Assembly: GCA_902610755.1 (NCBI GenBank)
Contig: CACLWW010000001.1
Location: forward strand, 1 to 64,000
Origin: an uncultured Pelagibacteraceae bacterium
GTDB taxonomy: Bacteria; Pseudomonadota; Alphaproteobacteria; Pelagibacterales; Pelagibacteraceae
Direction: 5' to 3'
DNA: 64,000 nucleotides
Positions 9,968-24,551 of this stretch are shown here, one piece after another (positions within the stretch are counted from its first letter, which is position 1; every line of letters starts with the position of its first letter). Under the pieces are notes generated by a model that was not told the origin of the DNA, did not search any database, and saw only the letters and a list, made by a program, of their open reading frames with translations. Position numbers and translations under genes: made by a program.

Positions 9968-11092
9968 ATGATCAAAAAAATTATAATTTCAGTCTTACTT
10001 ATTTTTTTTTCAGTAGAAATTTTAAGCTATCTATATTATGACTTTTATCATAATGAATCCAATGGGTTTTTAATAAAAAGACAAAACAAAGTTGAAAGAG
10101 AAGATTGTCAGCAATTTCTATTCGATTACGGTTTAAATTTTATTTATAATGATAAATATAAATGTGATAAAATCGAAGGATACCATAAAGAAAATATAAT
10201 TTATTACGATAATAATAATAATGACGATAACATAATTTTAACTCTTGGTGGATCCACCACTAATGGTCGCTATTTTCAAAGGAAAGAGAATGGAGATGAA
10301 TATATCATGTGGCCTTTTTTTTTAAATAAAAGATGTGAAAAAAATTCTAATTGTAAAATAATTAATGGTGGACATCCAGCCTACTCATCAAGAGATGAGC
10401 GAAAAAAACTTATTAGGAGTATTTTAACATTAGAAAAATTACCTAAAGTAGTTATTTCTTTAAGTGGAATTAATGATGTAAGGAATATACAGCATTCATT
10501 GGACATTAAATATCCATACCAACCAATGAATTCAACGCTTCTTCTTTTTGAGCAAAGAAGTTTCGAACAAAAAGATATTTATTTTCCTGCAACACTTAGA
10601 CTTTTAAAATCAATAATAAACTTTTTTGTCAATTATAATTTCTATAATCCAGAAGATAGAATTTTGGCGTCAAAAGTTTATAAAGATTATGATCTTTCTT
10701 TACCAAAAAACTTACGACACGATTCAGTTGATTTGTGGTTTTTAAATACTAAAATGAGTCAATCAATAGCAAAAGAATTTGAAATTAAGTATTTAGTTTT
10801 TCTTCAGCCCACTCTAGGTTTAGATATTTATTCAAATACAGAAATATCTAAAGACGATAGAGATAAATTAAAAAATATTCCTAGTGAAAACTATTTAAAA
10901 GATTTAAATTTTTCCTACGATAAACTTAAAAAAATTTGTGCTTCTTTAGATTATTGCTTTGATATTTCCGAAATATTTTTAGGTAATAAAGAAAGATTAT
11001 ATTTTGATTATAGGCATACCAATCAACTTGGTAGTAAGATTATAGCTGAAGAAATTTTTAAAACCCTTAAAATGTTACAATATATTAAGTGA
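9968..11092 (+). CDS. SGNH/GDSL hydrolase-like protein
   Basis: LTLGGSTTNG, GGHPAYSS, ISLSGINDVRN, FDYRHTNQLGSKIIAEEI blocks. Confidence 0.7.
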   Translation: MIKKIIISVLLIFFSVEILSYLYYDFYHNESNGFLIKRQNKVEREDCQQFLFDYGLNFIYNDKYKCDKIEGYHKENIIYYDNNNNDDNIILTLGGSTTNGRYFQRKENGDEYIMWPFFLNKRCEKNSNCKIINGGHPAYSSRDERKKLIRSILTLEKLPKVVISLSGINDVRNIQHSLDIKYPYQPMNSTLLLFEQRSFEQKDIYFPATLRLLKSIINFFVNYNFYNPEDRILASKVYKDYDLSLPKNLRHDSVDLWFLNTKMSQSIAKEFEIKYLVFLQPTLGLDIYSNTEISKDDRDKLKNIPSENYLKDLNFSYDKLKKICASLDYCFDISEIFLGNKERLYFDYRHTNQLGSKIIAEEIFKTLKMLQYIK

Positions 11093-11147
11093 AACATAAA
11101 AAACTCTTAAAGTTTTTAAATTTTATATAATAAAAAATTTTTTTCAG

Positions 11148-13906
<2,759 letters not shown>

Positions 13907-14053
13907 TGCACAGAAAAAAATTCTGTGTTTGAATCAAATTTTGTTGGAATGTTCATCTATTCGAACATTCTTGATTGTCCATCTATTCGGACAATCGGAT
14001 ATAGATATTGATAATAATTAAAATATTTACATTTAAAATAACTAGGTTTCTCA

Positions 14054-14129
14054 TGGTGGAGGATAGCGGGATCGAACCGCTGACCTCCTGAATGCAAATC
14101 AGGCGCTCTCCCAGCTGAGCTAATCCCCC
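14054..14129 (-). tRNA. tRNA-Ala (TGC), CCA encoded
   Basis: GGGGGATTAGCTCAGCTGGGAGAGC…CTGATTTGCATTCAG…CGATCCCGCTATCCTCCACCA. Confidence 0.97.
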
Positions 14130-14137
14130 AGATTTAT

Positions 14138-14214
14138 TGGTGGGCCGAGATAGACTCGAACTATCGACCCCACCCTTATCAAGGGTGTGCTCTAACCAAC
14201 TGAGCTACCGGCCC
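14138..14214 (-). tRNA. tRNA-Ile (GAT), CCA encoded
   Basis: GGGCCGGTAGCTCAGTTGGTTAGAGC…CCCTTGATAAGGG…GGCCCACCA. Confidence 0.97.
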
Positions 14215-14320
14215 TCATTGTTTTCAGAGAAACACAAAAATTAAAAAGAGAAGTGCGGACGGTCAACATTAACCTGTTAAATATTTAGAATAAAATTTTT
14301 AAAATTTTATTCATCCTTAG

Positions 14321-15797
<1,477 letters not shown>

Positions 15798-15975
15798 AAA
15801 CGGCGCACACTAGCTTCTATATAAATCTAAGAATAAATTTATATAATGTTGAAGTGTGTACGACAAATTTTGGTAACCTTAACCGTCCACACTTCTCTTC
15901 TTAAAATTTTACTTTTTAAATAGCTAATTAGGTTTCACCCTAATATTTCACAATTTTCATTGTTTGGAGAGAATG

Positions 15976-16003
15976 CTTATAGTACAAATCATTTGTAAAT
16001 CAA
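15976..16003 (-). promoter_or_regulatory. Putative rRNA operon promoter: -35 TTGATT, 16-nt spacer, -10 TATAAG
   Basis: Minus-strand TTGATT-TACAAATGATTTGTAC-TATAAG upstream of 16S; spacer is an odd palindrome. Confidence 0.4.
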
Positions 16004-16094
16004 GGTTTTATCAAAGAAAAAAGTGTTAAAAAGTCAATAAAAACCTATGCTTTTAGGGCTGGTTTTTCTGAAGACAATAATTTATAGAAATCCA

Positions 16095-17402
16095 ATGAAA
16101 TTAATTCAACTTAAGGTTACATCATTTATTAAGAGAAATACCGAGGTATTTCTTTTAATACTTTTATTGGTAGTATCTACGCTCATAATTCAAGTTTATA
16201 ATTTTCAAAAAAAAAAAATTGATAATGAGTATATTAAGATTTTAAGAAATACTTACTTTAAAAAAACAATAAATCATATTTTTTTTAATCTAACTCCTAG
16301 ATACGAGCAAATAGATTATTCTGTCAAGAGCGGACAAACGCTTAAAGACATTCTAAAAGAATTTTCAGTAAAGGATGAGGAAATTAAAAAAATTTTTGCA
16401 ATTTTAAATAAAAAAGAGACTAATAAAATTAGATCAAAACAAATTTTAAATATTATATTAGATAATACAGACAAGAATAACAAAAAAATTTTAAGTCTTT
16501 TAATACCTGTTTCAAAAACAAGAAAAATACAAATAGTCAAAAATTTAGAAACAGGTCAGCTTAAAAAAGAGGAAATTGTAACTAATCTTTCTAAAAGACT
16601 CGTTTTAAAGGAGGGAGTTATAAGATCTAGTCTGTATAAATCCGCCACAAAACAAAAAATAAAACCCAATGTTATAATTGAGTTTGCTAGGCTTTATGGT
16701 TTTCAGGTAGATTTTCAGAGGGATATAAGAAAAAATGACTCATATCAGATTATATATGAAACATTTATCGATGAAAATAATGAAGTTTTTAGTACAGGAG
16801 AAATAATTTATGCCAACTTAGTTTTAAGAGGTCAATCAAATCAATTATATTTTTATCCAGACAAAAAATTTTTTGGGCATTATGATGAAAATGGAAAGAG
16901 TATTAAAAAGGCTTTAATGAAGACTCCAATAAATGGGGCCAGGCTATCATCTCCATTTGGAATGAGAAAACATCCCATTCTCGGTTTTAATAAAATGCAT
17001 CGAGGAACTGATTTTGCTGCACCTATGGGTACGCCAATCATGGCATCTGGCGATGGTATTATAATTAAAGCGGGATGGTGTGGTGGTGGTGGCAATTGTG
17101 TAAAAATAAAACACAACACAACTTATCAAACAATTTATGCACATATGTCCAAATTTTCAAATCTTGCAATACCTGGGTCTAGAATAAAACAAGGACAAAT
17201 TATTGGTTACGTTGGATCAACTGGAATGTCAACAGGTCCACATTTACATTATGAGGTAATTGAAAATGGGAAAAAAATAAATTCACAAACTTTAAAGTTA
17301 CCTCCTGGAAAAGCTCTTAAAGGTCCAGTAAGAGAAGATTTTGAAATAGTTAGAATAAAAACAGATGTTCTTAAGTCAGATTTAATAGTTAAAATTAATT
17401 AG
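16095..17402 (+). CDS. M23 family metallopeptidase / murein DD-endopeptidase-like
   Basis: GARLSSPFGMRKHPILGFNKMHRGTDFAAPMGTPIMASGDG…YAHMSKF…STGPHLHYEV. Confidence 0.92.
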   Translation: MKLIQLKVTSFIKRNTEVFLLILLLVVSTLIIQVYNFQKKKIDNEYIKILRNTYFKKTINHIFFNLTPRYEQIDYSVKSGQTLKDILKEFSVKDEEIKKIFAILNKKETNKIRSKQILNIILDNTDKNNKKILSLLIPVSKTRKIQIVKNLETGQLKKEEIVTNLSKRLVLKEGVIRSSLYKSATKQKIKPNVIIEFARLYGFQVDFQRDIRKNDSYQIIYETFIDENNEVFSTGEIIYANLVLRGQSNQLYFYPDKKFFGHYDENGKSIKKALMKTPINGARLSSPFGMRKHPILGFNKMHRGTDFAAPMGTPIMASGDGIIIKAGWCGGGGNCVKIKHNTTYQTIYAHMSKFSNLAIPGSRIKQGQIIGYVGSTGMSTGPHLHYEVIENGKKINSQTLKLPPGKALKGPVREDFEIVRIKTDVLKSDLIVKIN

Positions 17403-17408
17403 AATTCT

Positions 17409-17702
17409 TTAAGAGAGGTCTTTTTCTTTTTGCTCTAAAGAAACTCTTAAAAAATGATCAGCATACTGAAAATAGTTTTCTGAAAGTATTTTGTCACCAT
17501 TTGATAAAGCTTCTCTAGCAAGGTCATTATACTTAGAAATTAATTTTTGAACATTTCCATTGCTTCTATTTATATTTCGCCTAAAAGAATTATCATTATT
17601 TGCAAAATTGCCATTTAATCTATCTACATCTGAATTTCTTTTAAATGGTCTGTCAGAGTGATTTCTTCTATTTCTTTTTAAATTGTTTTTAAATTGTCTC
17701 AT
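17409..17702 (-). CDS. DUF4167-family protein
   Basis: RNVQKLISKYNDLAREALSNGDKILSENYFQYADHFLRV; position downstream of prmC. Confidence 0.8.
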   Translation of the reverse strand: MRQFKNNLKRNRRNHSDRPFKRNSDVDRLNGNFANNDNSFRRNINRSNGNVQKLISKYNDLAREALSNGDKILSENYFQYADHFLRVSLEQKEKDLS

Positions 17703-17712
17703 TTATAATTTT

Positions 17713-18552
17713 TTAATTTATTTTTGTAGATACTATACATCTGGTGTTATTTCCATAGTCTTTGATAATTTTATTTATAAAAAATTTTTTTTCTTTTAAG
17801 AATTTAGTCACTTTGTATTTCTGATCATATCCGATTTCAAGGACAAGTTTACCATTAGTTTTTAACAAATATTTTGATTTTGAAATAACTTTTTTAATTA
17901 TTTCTAAACCATCCAATCCACCATCTAAAGCAATTTTTGGTTCATAATTAATTGAGCCCAAATATTTTATTTTATGTTTAATAATATATGGAGGATTGCT
18001 TATAACTAAATCATATTTATCGTTGTAAAAATTGTCAACATCTCTTTTGTAAAATTTAATTCTATCTGATAACTGATGTAATTTTGCATTAATTTTGGCT
18101 AATTTTAAAGCTTTTTTGGATAGATCTATTGCATCAAATTTACAAAATGGTCTTTCTTTTAAGATAGATATTGATAAACATCCAGAACCTACACCAACAT
18201 CTAGAATTCTTTTACCCTGATTTTTTTTAATTAGTCTTAATGTTTGCTCCACCAAGTGTTCTGAGTCTGGACGTGGGATCAGAACATTTTTATCTGTTAT
18301 AAACGTATCTCTCCAAAAATCTTTATTGTTAATTATATAAGCAATGGGCTCATTTTTTCTTCTTCTATTAATAAAATTAAAATATTCATCTTTTTCCTCT
18401 TTTTTTATATTTCTTTCTAAATTTAGAAGAACCTCCTCTCTTGATATATTAAGAGTTTGTGACATTAAAATTTCACAGTCAATTTTATGAGAAGATATGT
18501 TGTTTTTTTTAAGTATTTCACCACCATCTTTTAAACTGTTTATAATTTTCAT
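17713..18552 (-). CDS. prmC: Peptide chain release factor N5-glutamine methyltransferase
   Basis: NPPY motif ([12 protein letters not shown]), [11 protein letters not shown], follows prfA. Confidence 0.93.
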   Translation of the reverse strand: MKIINSLKDGGEILKKNNISSHKIDCEILMSQTLNISREEVLLNLERNIKKEEKDEYFNFINRRRKNEPIAYIINNKDFWRDTFITDKNVLIPRPDSEHLVEQTLRLIKKNQGKRILDVGVGSGCLSISILKERPFCKFDAIDLSKKALKLAKINAKLHQLSDRIKFYKRDVDNFYNDKYDLVISNPPYIIKHKIKYLGSINYEPKIALDGGLDGLEIIKKVISKSKYLLKTNGKLVLEIGYDQKYKVTKFLKEKKFFINKIIKDYGNNTRCIVSTKIN

Positions 18553-19623
18553 GATATTTTTTTTAACTCTTCCTCCTGGGCTTGTAGGCTTAAATTATCA
18601 ATCATTTCATCAAAAATTTCTCCTTCCATAAACTCTTCAAGTTTGTGTAATGTTAAATTGATCCTATGGTCTGTGACCCTGCCTTGAGGAAAATTGTATG
18701 TCCTTATTCTTTCAGATCTATCACCCGATCCAATTTTACTTTTACGGTCTTTTGCTCTTTCCTCATCTCTTTTATTTCTTTCAAATTCATAAATTCTTGA
18801 TCTTAAAATTTTAAGACCCTTTTCTTTATTTCTAATTTGAGATTTTTCATCTTGTTGGCTGACAACAATTCCTGTGGGAATGTGAGTAATTCTAACAGCT
18901 GAGTCTGTGGTATTAACACTTTGTCCTCCAGGACCACTACTTCTAAATACATCAATTCTTAAATCTTTTTCCTCAATCTTAATATCTACCTCCTCTGCTT
19001 CTGGTAATACCGCAACTGTAGCTGCTGATGTGTGAACTCTACCTTGTGTTTCAGTGTCAGGAACACGTTGAACTCTATGAACGCCACTCTCATATTTTAA
19101 TGAAGAATATATATTTCTTCCTTTTATTGAGGCAATTATTTCTTTTAATCCACCTGCATCACTTTTTGATATACTAATTATTTCCAAAGACCATTTTTTT
19201 CTTTTGGCTTACCTTTTCATACATTTTAAAGAGGTCCGATGCAAACAAACTTGCTTCTAATCCACCTGTACCTGCTCGTATTTCCATAATTGCATTTTTT
19301 GTATCTGCCTCATCTTTTGGTAACAAAAATAATTTAAGTTTACTCTCATTTTTGCCTTTTTTAACTTCAAGCTCATTAAGTTCAATCTTGGCTAATTCTA
19401 TCATTTCTTTATCGTTGTTTTCGTCGCCAATAATTTTTTTAAGATCATCCCTAGTTTTGTCAAACGTTAGATAGTCCTTCGCGTGACTAATTACTGCATT
19501 TAATTCTGAATATTCTTTTGATTTAGAAGCAAATAATTTTTTTTCGATAGCTCCAGAGGATAATTCCTTTTCAAGAATCTCATGTTTTTTTATTATCTCC
19601 TTCACCTTATCAACTGGTATCAT
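18549..19623 (-). CDS. prfA: Peptide chain release factor 1, split by a +1 frame change at an A7 run (plus T7 at 19194-19200) into ORFs 19174-19623 and 18549-19187
   Basis: N-part ends [17 protein letters not shown]-part begins [16 protein letters not shown] with GGQSVN (GGQ) motif; dropping one A gives …[16 protein letters not shown]…. Confidence 0.9.
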
Positions 19624-20723
19624 TAAATTTTATTTTTGATGTCTTTTTCTTTTTTCTCTACCAATGCTACAACTTTGGAAATTATCTCATCATTTTTTAG
19701 TTTTTCTTTTTGAACACCATTTAAATATAACATATTACTATCCTTGCCGCCTCCTGTAATACCAATATCAGTTGAAGCTGCTTCCCCTGGACCATTAACG
19801 ACACATCCAATTATTGATAAAGTTAAAGGTGTTTTAATATGAGATAACTTTTCCTCCAGTTTTTTTACTACATCAATTACTTCAAAACCTTGGCGAGCAC
19901 ATGAGGGGCATGAAATGATTTTTACACCTCTATTTCTTAAGTTTAGAGATTTTAAAATTTCATTACCTATTTTAATTTCTTTAATAGGATCATCTGATAA
20001 AGAAACCCTGATTGTGTCGCCAATTCCCTCCATCAAAAGCGAACCTAAACCTATCGAGGTTTTTACACTTCCTGGCACAAAGCTGCCTGACTCTGTAACA
20101 CCTAGGTGCAGAGGATAATCTGTCTTAGATGAAAGGAGTCTGTACGACGCTACTGATAAAAATACATCCGATGATTTTACACTAACCTTAAAGTTATAAA
20201 AATCTTCATCCTCTATAAGCTGGATATTCCTCATCGCACTTTCTACTAAAGCTTCTGGACAGGGTCCTTTATATTTTTCTAAAATATCTTTTTCTAGAGA
20301 ACCAGCATTAACTCCAATCCTTAATGCACAGTCATAATCTTTAGCTGCTGCTATCACTTGTTTAATTTTTTCTTTTTGGCCAATATTACCTGGATTTATC
20401 CTCAAACATTTTGCCCCACTTTTAGCCGCCTCTATAGCTCTTTTGAAGTGAAAATGAATATCTGCAATAATTGGAACTTTGCTATTTTTTACTATCTCTT
20501 TTAAAGAATTTGTTGACTCCTCATCTGGACATGAAACTCTTACAAGTTCAGCACCTTCTTCAGCACAATCATTAATTTGTTTAATTGTTTCTTTAACATT
20601 AGTAGTTAAAGTATTTGTCATTGACTGAACTGAGATAGGGTTATCCCCGCCAATTTTTACATCACCAACGTTTATTTCTTTTGTTTTTTTTCTTTTGATA
20701 TCTCTAAATTCTTTATATCTCAT
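19623..20723 (-). CDS. ispG: 4-hydroxy-3-methylbut-2-en-1-yl diphosphate synthase
   Basis: [31 protein letters not shown]. Confidence 0.96.
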   Translation of the reverse strand: MRYKEFRDIKRKKTKEINVGDVKIGGDNPISVQSMTNTLTTNVKETIKQINDCAEEGAELVRVSCPDEESTNSLKEIVKNSKVPIIADIHFHFKRAIEAAKSGAKCLRINPGNIGQKEKIKQVIAAAKDYDCALRIGVNAGSLEKDILEKYKGPCPEALVESAMRNIQLIEDEDFYNFKVSVKSSDVFLSVASYRLLSSKTDYPLHLGVTESGSFVPGSVKTSIGLGSLLMEGIGDTIRVSLSDDPIKEIKIGNEILKSLNLRNRGVKIISCPSCARQGFEVIDVVKKLEEKLSHIKTPLTLSIIGCVVNGPGEAASTDIGITGGGKDSNMLYLNGVQKEKLKNDEIISKVVALVEKKEKDIKNKI

Positions 20724-21934
20724 CTATTTAAATTAAATTCTTTATGTAATAATTCAACTGATTTTTTTAAATTTTTACTTTGAATTAAGACAGATATTTT
20801 TATTTCGGAAGTAGAGATAACAAGAATATTTATTTTTTTATTCGCTAATGCCTGGAACATTCGATAAGTTACCCCTGGTGTTGTGATCATTCCAACACCC
20901 ACAATAGAAACTTTTGCAACATTTTTATCTACAATCAGCTTCTTAAATTTAATTTTTCTATTTTTAGAAATAAGTCTTTTAGACTTTAAAAGATCACCAG
21001 ATTTAATGGTAAAAGTTAAATCAGTTTGTTTGCCATCTGAAGAAATATTTTGAACAACCATATCAACATTTATAGAATTTTTGTATAGTGGCTCAAATAT
21101 TGCTGCAGCTACACCTGGTTTGTCCTTTACACCAAGAAGACTTACTTTCGCATCATTTTTAGTAAAAGATAGACCTCTAATTATATTTGTATCTTTAATC
21201 TTTTTTCTACCAATTATTTGTGTGCCTGTTTTATTTGTAAATGATGATTTAACATCAATTTTTACTTTATTTAATTTTGCATCCTGAATTGAGGCTGGCT
21301 GCATTACTTTAGCACCAAGCGAGGACATTTCAAGCATCTCTTCATAAGATAATGCTTTTATTTTTTTTGCCTTTTTCAAAAAATTAGGATCAGTCGTATA
21401 TACACCATCAACATCAGTATAAATTATACATCTTTTGGCTTTAAAAAATTTAGCGAGCATAATTGCACTTGCATCACTGCCACCTCTTTCTAAAGTTGTA
21501 AGTCTGCCTTCTCTATTTAAACCCTGAAAACCAGTTATTATTGGGGTTCCACCTTTTTTTAAATATCTTTTTAACTGGTCTGTTCCAATCTTTATAATTC
21601 TTGCAGCGCTATAATTACCCCTTGTTATAATAGGTATCTGCCATGACATCCAAGATCTTGAATTAAAACCTAAGTCACATAACTTTCCAGCTATTAAAGC
21701 ACTAGCCATTTGTTCACCAGTCGATAACAGCACATCTCTCTCAGAGTTTGGAAAATTTTTAGAAATTTTTTCAGCTTTTTTTATTAGTTCATTTGTAACG
21801 CCACTCATTGCAGAAGTTACAACAATAACTTTGTATTTTTTTTTTATATAAGAAACTATTATTTTAGATATTTTTACAATTCTGTCTAATGTACCAACCG
21901 ATGTTCCACCAAATTTTAAAACAATTATTTTCAT
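20720..21934 (-). CDS. lysC: Aspartate kinase
   Basis: [17 protein letters not shown], two ACT-like repeats. Confidence 0.96.
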   Translation of the reverse strand: MKIIVLKFGGTSVGTLDRIVKISKIIVSYIKKKYKVIVVTSAMSGVTNELIKKAEKISKNFPNSERDVLLSTGEQMASALIAGKLCDLGFNSRSWMSWQIPIITRGNYSAARIIKIGTDQLKRYLKKGGTPIITGFQGLNREGRLTTLERGGSDASAIMLAKFFKAKRCIIYTDVDGVYTTDPNFLKKAKKIKALSYEEMLEMSSLGAKVMQPASIQDAKLNKVKIDVKSSFTNKTGTQIIGRKKIKDTNIIRGLSFTKNDAKVSLLGVKDKPGVAAAIFEPLYKNSINVDMVVQNISSDGKQTDLTFTIKSGDLLKSKRLISKNRKIKFKKLIVDKNVAKVSIVGVGMITTPGVTYRMFQALANKKINILVISTSEIKISVLIQSKNLKKSVELLHKEFNLNR

Positions 21935-21999
21935 TGATATTTTATATTTAAATTTTTATATTTAGATAAAATACATCTAAATTGTAAAGTCAACAACCA

Positions 22000-22728
22000 A
22001 TGAAAAAAGATACTATTAATAAAAAGGAAATTGATAAATTTTCAAAGTTAGCTGATGAATGGTGGGATCCCGAGGGTAAGTTTAAACCATTGCATAATTT
22101 TAATCCTGTAAGACTAAGATATATTAAAGACACAATTATTAAAAAATTTGGAAATAAATCAGAAAAATTACCTTTAAAAGATATTAAGATATTAGATATT
22201 GGATGTGGTGGAGGCCTTTTAAGTGAACCTCTTTCAAGATTAGGCGCAACTGTTACAGGTATAGATGCCTCGGACAGAAATATCAAAATTGCTAAAATGC
22301 ATTTAAAAAAAAGTAAATTAGATATTAACTATTACTGTTCATCTCCAGAAAGTTTTGAAGCTAAGGAAAAATTCGATGTAGTGTTAAATATGGAAATAGT
22401 TGAACACGTAGATAATGTTGATTTTTTTTTATTGAAAAGCTCAGAACTTTTGAAAAAAGATGGTTTAATGTTCATCGCAACTTTAAATAAAACACTAAAG
22501 TCTTATGTCTTCGCAATTATAGGAGCTGAATATATCTTAAAATGGCTGCCAATAGGTACACATGATTGGAATAAATTTTTAAAACCTGACGATTTAATCA
22601 ATATTTGTAAAAATAATTCGTTAAATTTAAATAACTTAATTGGTGTAAAGTTTGACATTTTGAAAAATGAATGGACTGTATCTAATGATAAATCTATAAA
22701 CTATCTCGCGCAATTTTCTAAAACTTAA
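22000..22728 (+). CDS. ubiG: Ubiquinone biosynthesis O-methyltransferase
   Basis: KFSKLADEWWDPEGKFKPLHNFNPVRL, ILDIGCGGGLLSEP. Confidence 0.95.
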   Translation: MKKDTINKKEIDKFSKLADEWWDPEGKFKPLHNFNPVRLRYIKDTIIKKFGNKSEKLPLKDIKILDIGCGGGLLSEPLSRLGATVTGIDASDRNIKIAKMHLKKSKLDINYYCSSPESFEAKEKFDVVLNMEIVEHVDNVDFFLLKSSELLKKDGLMFIATLNKTLKSYVFAIIGAEYILKWLPIGTHDWNKFLKPDDLINICKNNSLNLNNLIGVKFDILKNEWTVSNDKSINYLAQFSKT

Positions 22729-23147
22729 TTTTCTTTATCTTCTAACCAAGGAAACTCCTCAGTTTTAATACCCTCTTGTTTGAGATCTTCTATTTCCTCT
22801 CTCGAAGCTTTTCCATAAATTGCTTTATTCTTTTTTTTTGGGTCATAATGGATTGACCTAGCCTCATGGGCAAAATTTTCTCCAACGTATTTAAAGTTGT
22901 TCTTTATGAACTTTTTAAATTCTCTTAGCTTTGATTTAATCTCCTTAATTTTATTTATATCTTTACTCTTCAATTCTGAATTATTTAATATATTTGGTGC
23001 CATCAAAGCTTTTTCTATTTTACGAGAATCACAAATATGACAGCTCAAATATTTTCTCTTCTTGAGTTTCTCGTATTCTTTAGAACTAGAAAACCAGCTA
23101 TCAAAAATGTTATTACAATTCTTACAAACTAATTTATATTTGATCAT
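22725..23147 (-). CDS. DUF1178 family protein
   Basis: MIKYKLVCKNCNNIFDSWFSSSKEYEKL and HYDPKKKNKAIYGKAS. Confidence 0.85.
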   Translation of the reverse strand: MIKYKLVCKNCNNIFDSWFSSSKEYEKLKKRKYLSCHICDSRKIEKALMAPNILNNSELKSKDINKIKEIKSKLREFKKFIKNNFKYVGENFAHEARSIHYDPKKKNKAIYGKASREEIEDLKQEGIKTEEFPWLEDKEN

Positions 23148-23184
23148 GCACTACAAGTAATAATACTTTACTCTTTTTCAACCC

Positions 23185-24486
23185 TTAACTTCTATAATCC
23201 GAATTAATAGATATGTACTTTTGAGTGAAGTCCATCGTATAACAAGTAAAACTTTTCTTGCCGTTATTAATCTCAATCGTGATTTCTAAATTAGCTTGCT
23301 TCATATAATCCGCAACATCTTTTTCGATATAATTTTTATTCAGCTGTCCTTTCTCCAAAATTTTATACTCTCCTATAAATAAATTTACTCGATCTATTTC
23401 AAACTCTACACCCGCTTTACCTGCCGCCATTAATATTCTTCCCCAATTTGGATCTTCTCCTGTAATTGCTGTTTTTACTAATGGTGAGTTAGCAATCGAA
23501 AATGATATTTTTTTTGCATCAATTTCACTAGAACACTTTAAACAATTAATCTTTATAAACTTTGAGGCACCTTCACCATCACTCACAACCCTTTTTGCTA
23601 AGTTTAACAAAACACTATTTAGAGCTAAATCAAAATCTTTAAGTTTTATATCATTTACATTGTTAACAGATTTATTTTTTGCTTTTCCTGTTGAAAAAAT
23701 TGTTACCATATCATTTGTACTGGTATCACCATCACAACTAATTGCATTAAAAGTGTTTTGAATATTTTTTTTCAAAATCTTTTTTAATACATTTGATGAA
23801 AGGTCTGCATCAGTAAAAATATAAGCTAATGTTGTCCCCATATTTGGAAAAATCATTCCAGAACCCTTAGCAAGACCATAAATTTTTACTTTAGTATTTC
23901 CAATATTGCATTCTTCCATTGCAAGTTTTGGTTTTAGATCGGTAGTTAAGATACCCATTGCAGCTTTCATCCATAAATACTTATTTTGGGTATATTTAAT
24001 CTTGTTTACCAAATCTTTGATTGAGGACTTAATTTTTTCTTTTGGAAAGATCTCTCCTATTGTGCCAGTACATCCAAATAAAACTTCGTTTGGTTTAATT
24101 TTTTTTGGATGATCTTCGTCATCTTTTTGTTTCTTTGTTAAATTTGTAGATATTTCATCTGAGATTTCTTCAAGGGCTTCATACCCTTTTTTTCCTGTAA
24201 GCGCATTAGCATTTCTTGTATTTACTAAAAGAGCACGAATTTTTTTTGTTTTTATTTTCTTATTCCATTTAATGTTTTCAGAAATTACCTGGGATTGGGT
24301 ATAAACTGATGCGTGTTCGGCGCCATGTCTAAAATAAAAAAGGACTAAATCATCTCTATCATTATTATATAAATTAGCAGAAGTCGTCGATACTGAGACG
24401 CCATCAATATGGTCTAAGTCCTGGAAGTCAGCCATTTTTGACTTATCTTTTTTAGATAACAAAAAATTGCTTAAATTTAGAGGCAT
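23185..24486 (-). CDS. argJ: Bifunctional glutamate N-acetyltransferase/amino-acid acetyltransferase
   Basis: NTRNANALTG, GSGMIFPNMGTTLAY, DEDPNWGRILMAAG-like (EDPNWGRILMAAGKAG). Confidence 0.95.
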   Translation of the reverse strand: MPLNLSNFLLSKKDKSKMADFQDLDHIDGVSVSTTSANLYNNDRDDLVLFYFRHGAEHASVYTQSQVISENIKWNKKIKTKKIRALLVNTRNANALTGKKGYEALEEISDEISTNLTKKQKDDEDHPKKIKPNEVLFGCTGTIGEIFPKEKIKSSIKDLVNKIKYTQNKYLWMKAAMGILTTDLKPKLAMEECNIGNTKVKIYGLAKGSGMIFPNMGTTLAYIFTDADLSSNVLKKILKKNIQNTFNAISCDGDTSTNDMVTIFSTGKAKNKSVNNVNDIKLKDFDLALNSVLLNLAKRVVSDGEGASKFIKINCLKCSSEIDAKKISFSIANSPLVKTAITGEDPNWGRILMAAGKAGVEFEIDRVNLFIGEYKILEKGQLNKNYIEKDVADYMKQANLEITIEINNGKKSFTCYTMDFTQKYISINSDYRS

Positions 24487-24551
24487 TCTATTTAAAAAAA
24501 TTAATTTATAACTATATAATCAATTAATAATTAATTATATATCAAAAAAAA

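Noticed and set aside
16880-17144. Antisense ORFs over the M23 peptidase gene, and similar antisense ORFs over other core genes
   Set aside because: Overlap strongly supported genes; explained by codon bias in AT-rich DNA.
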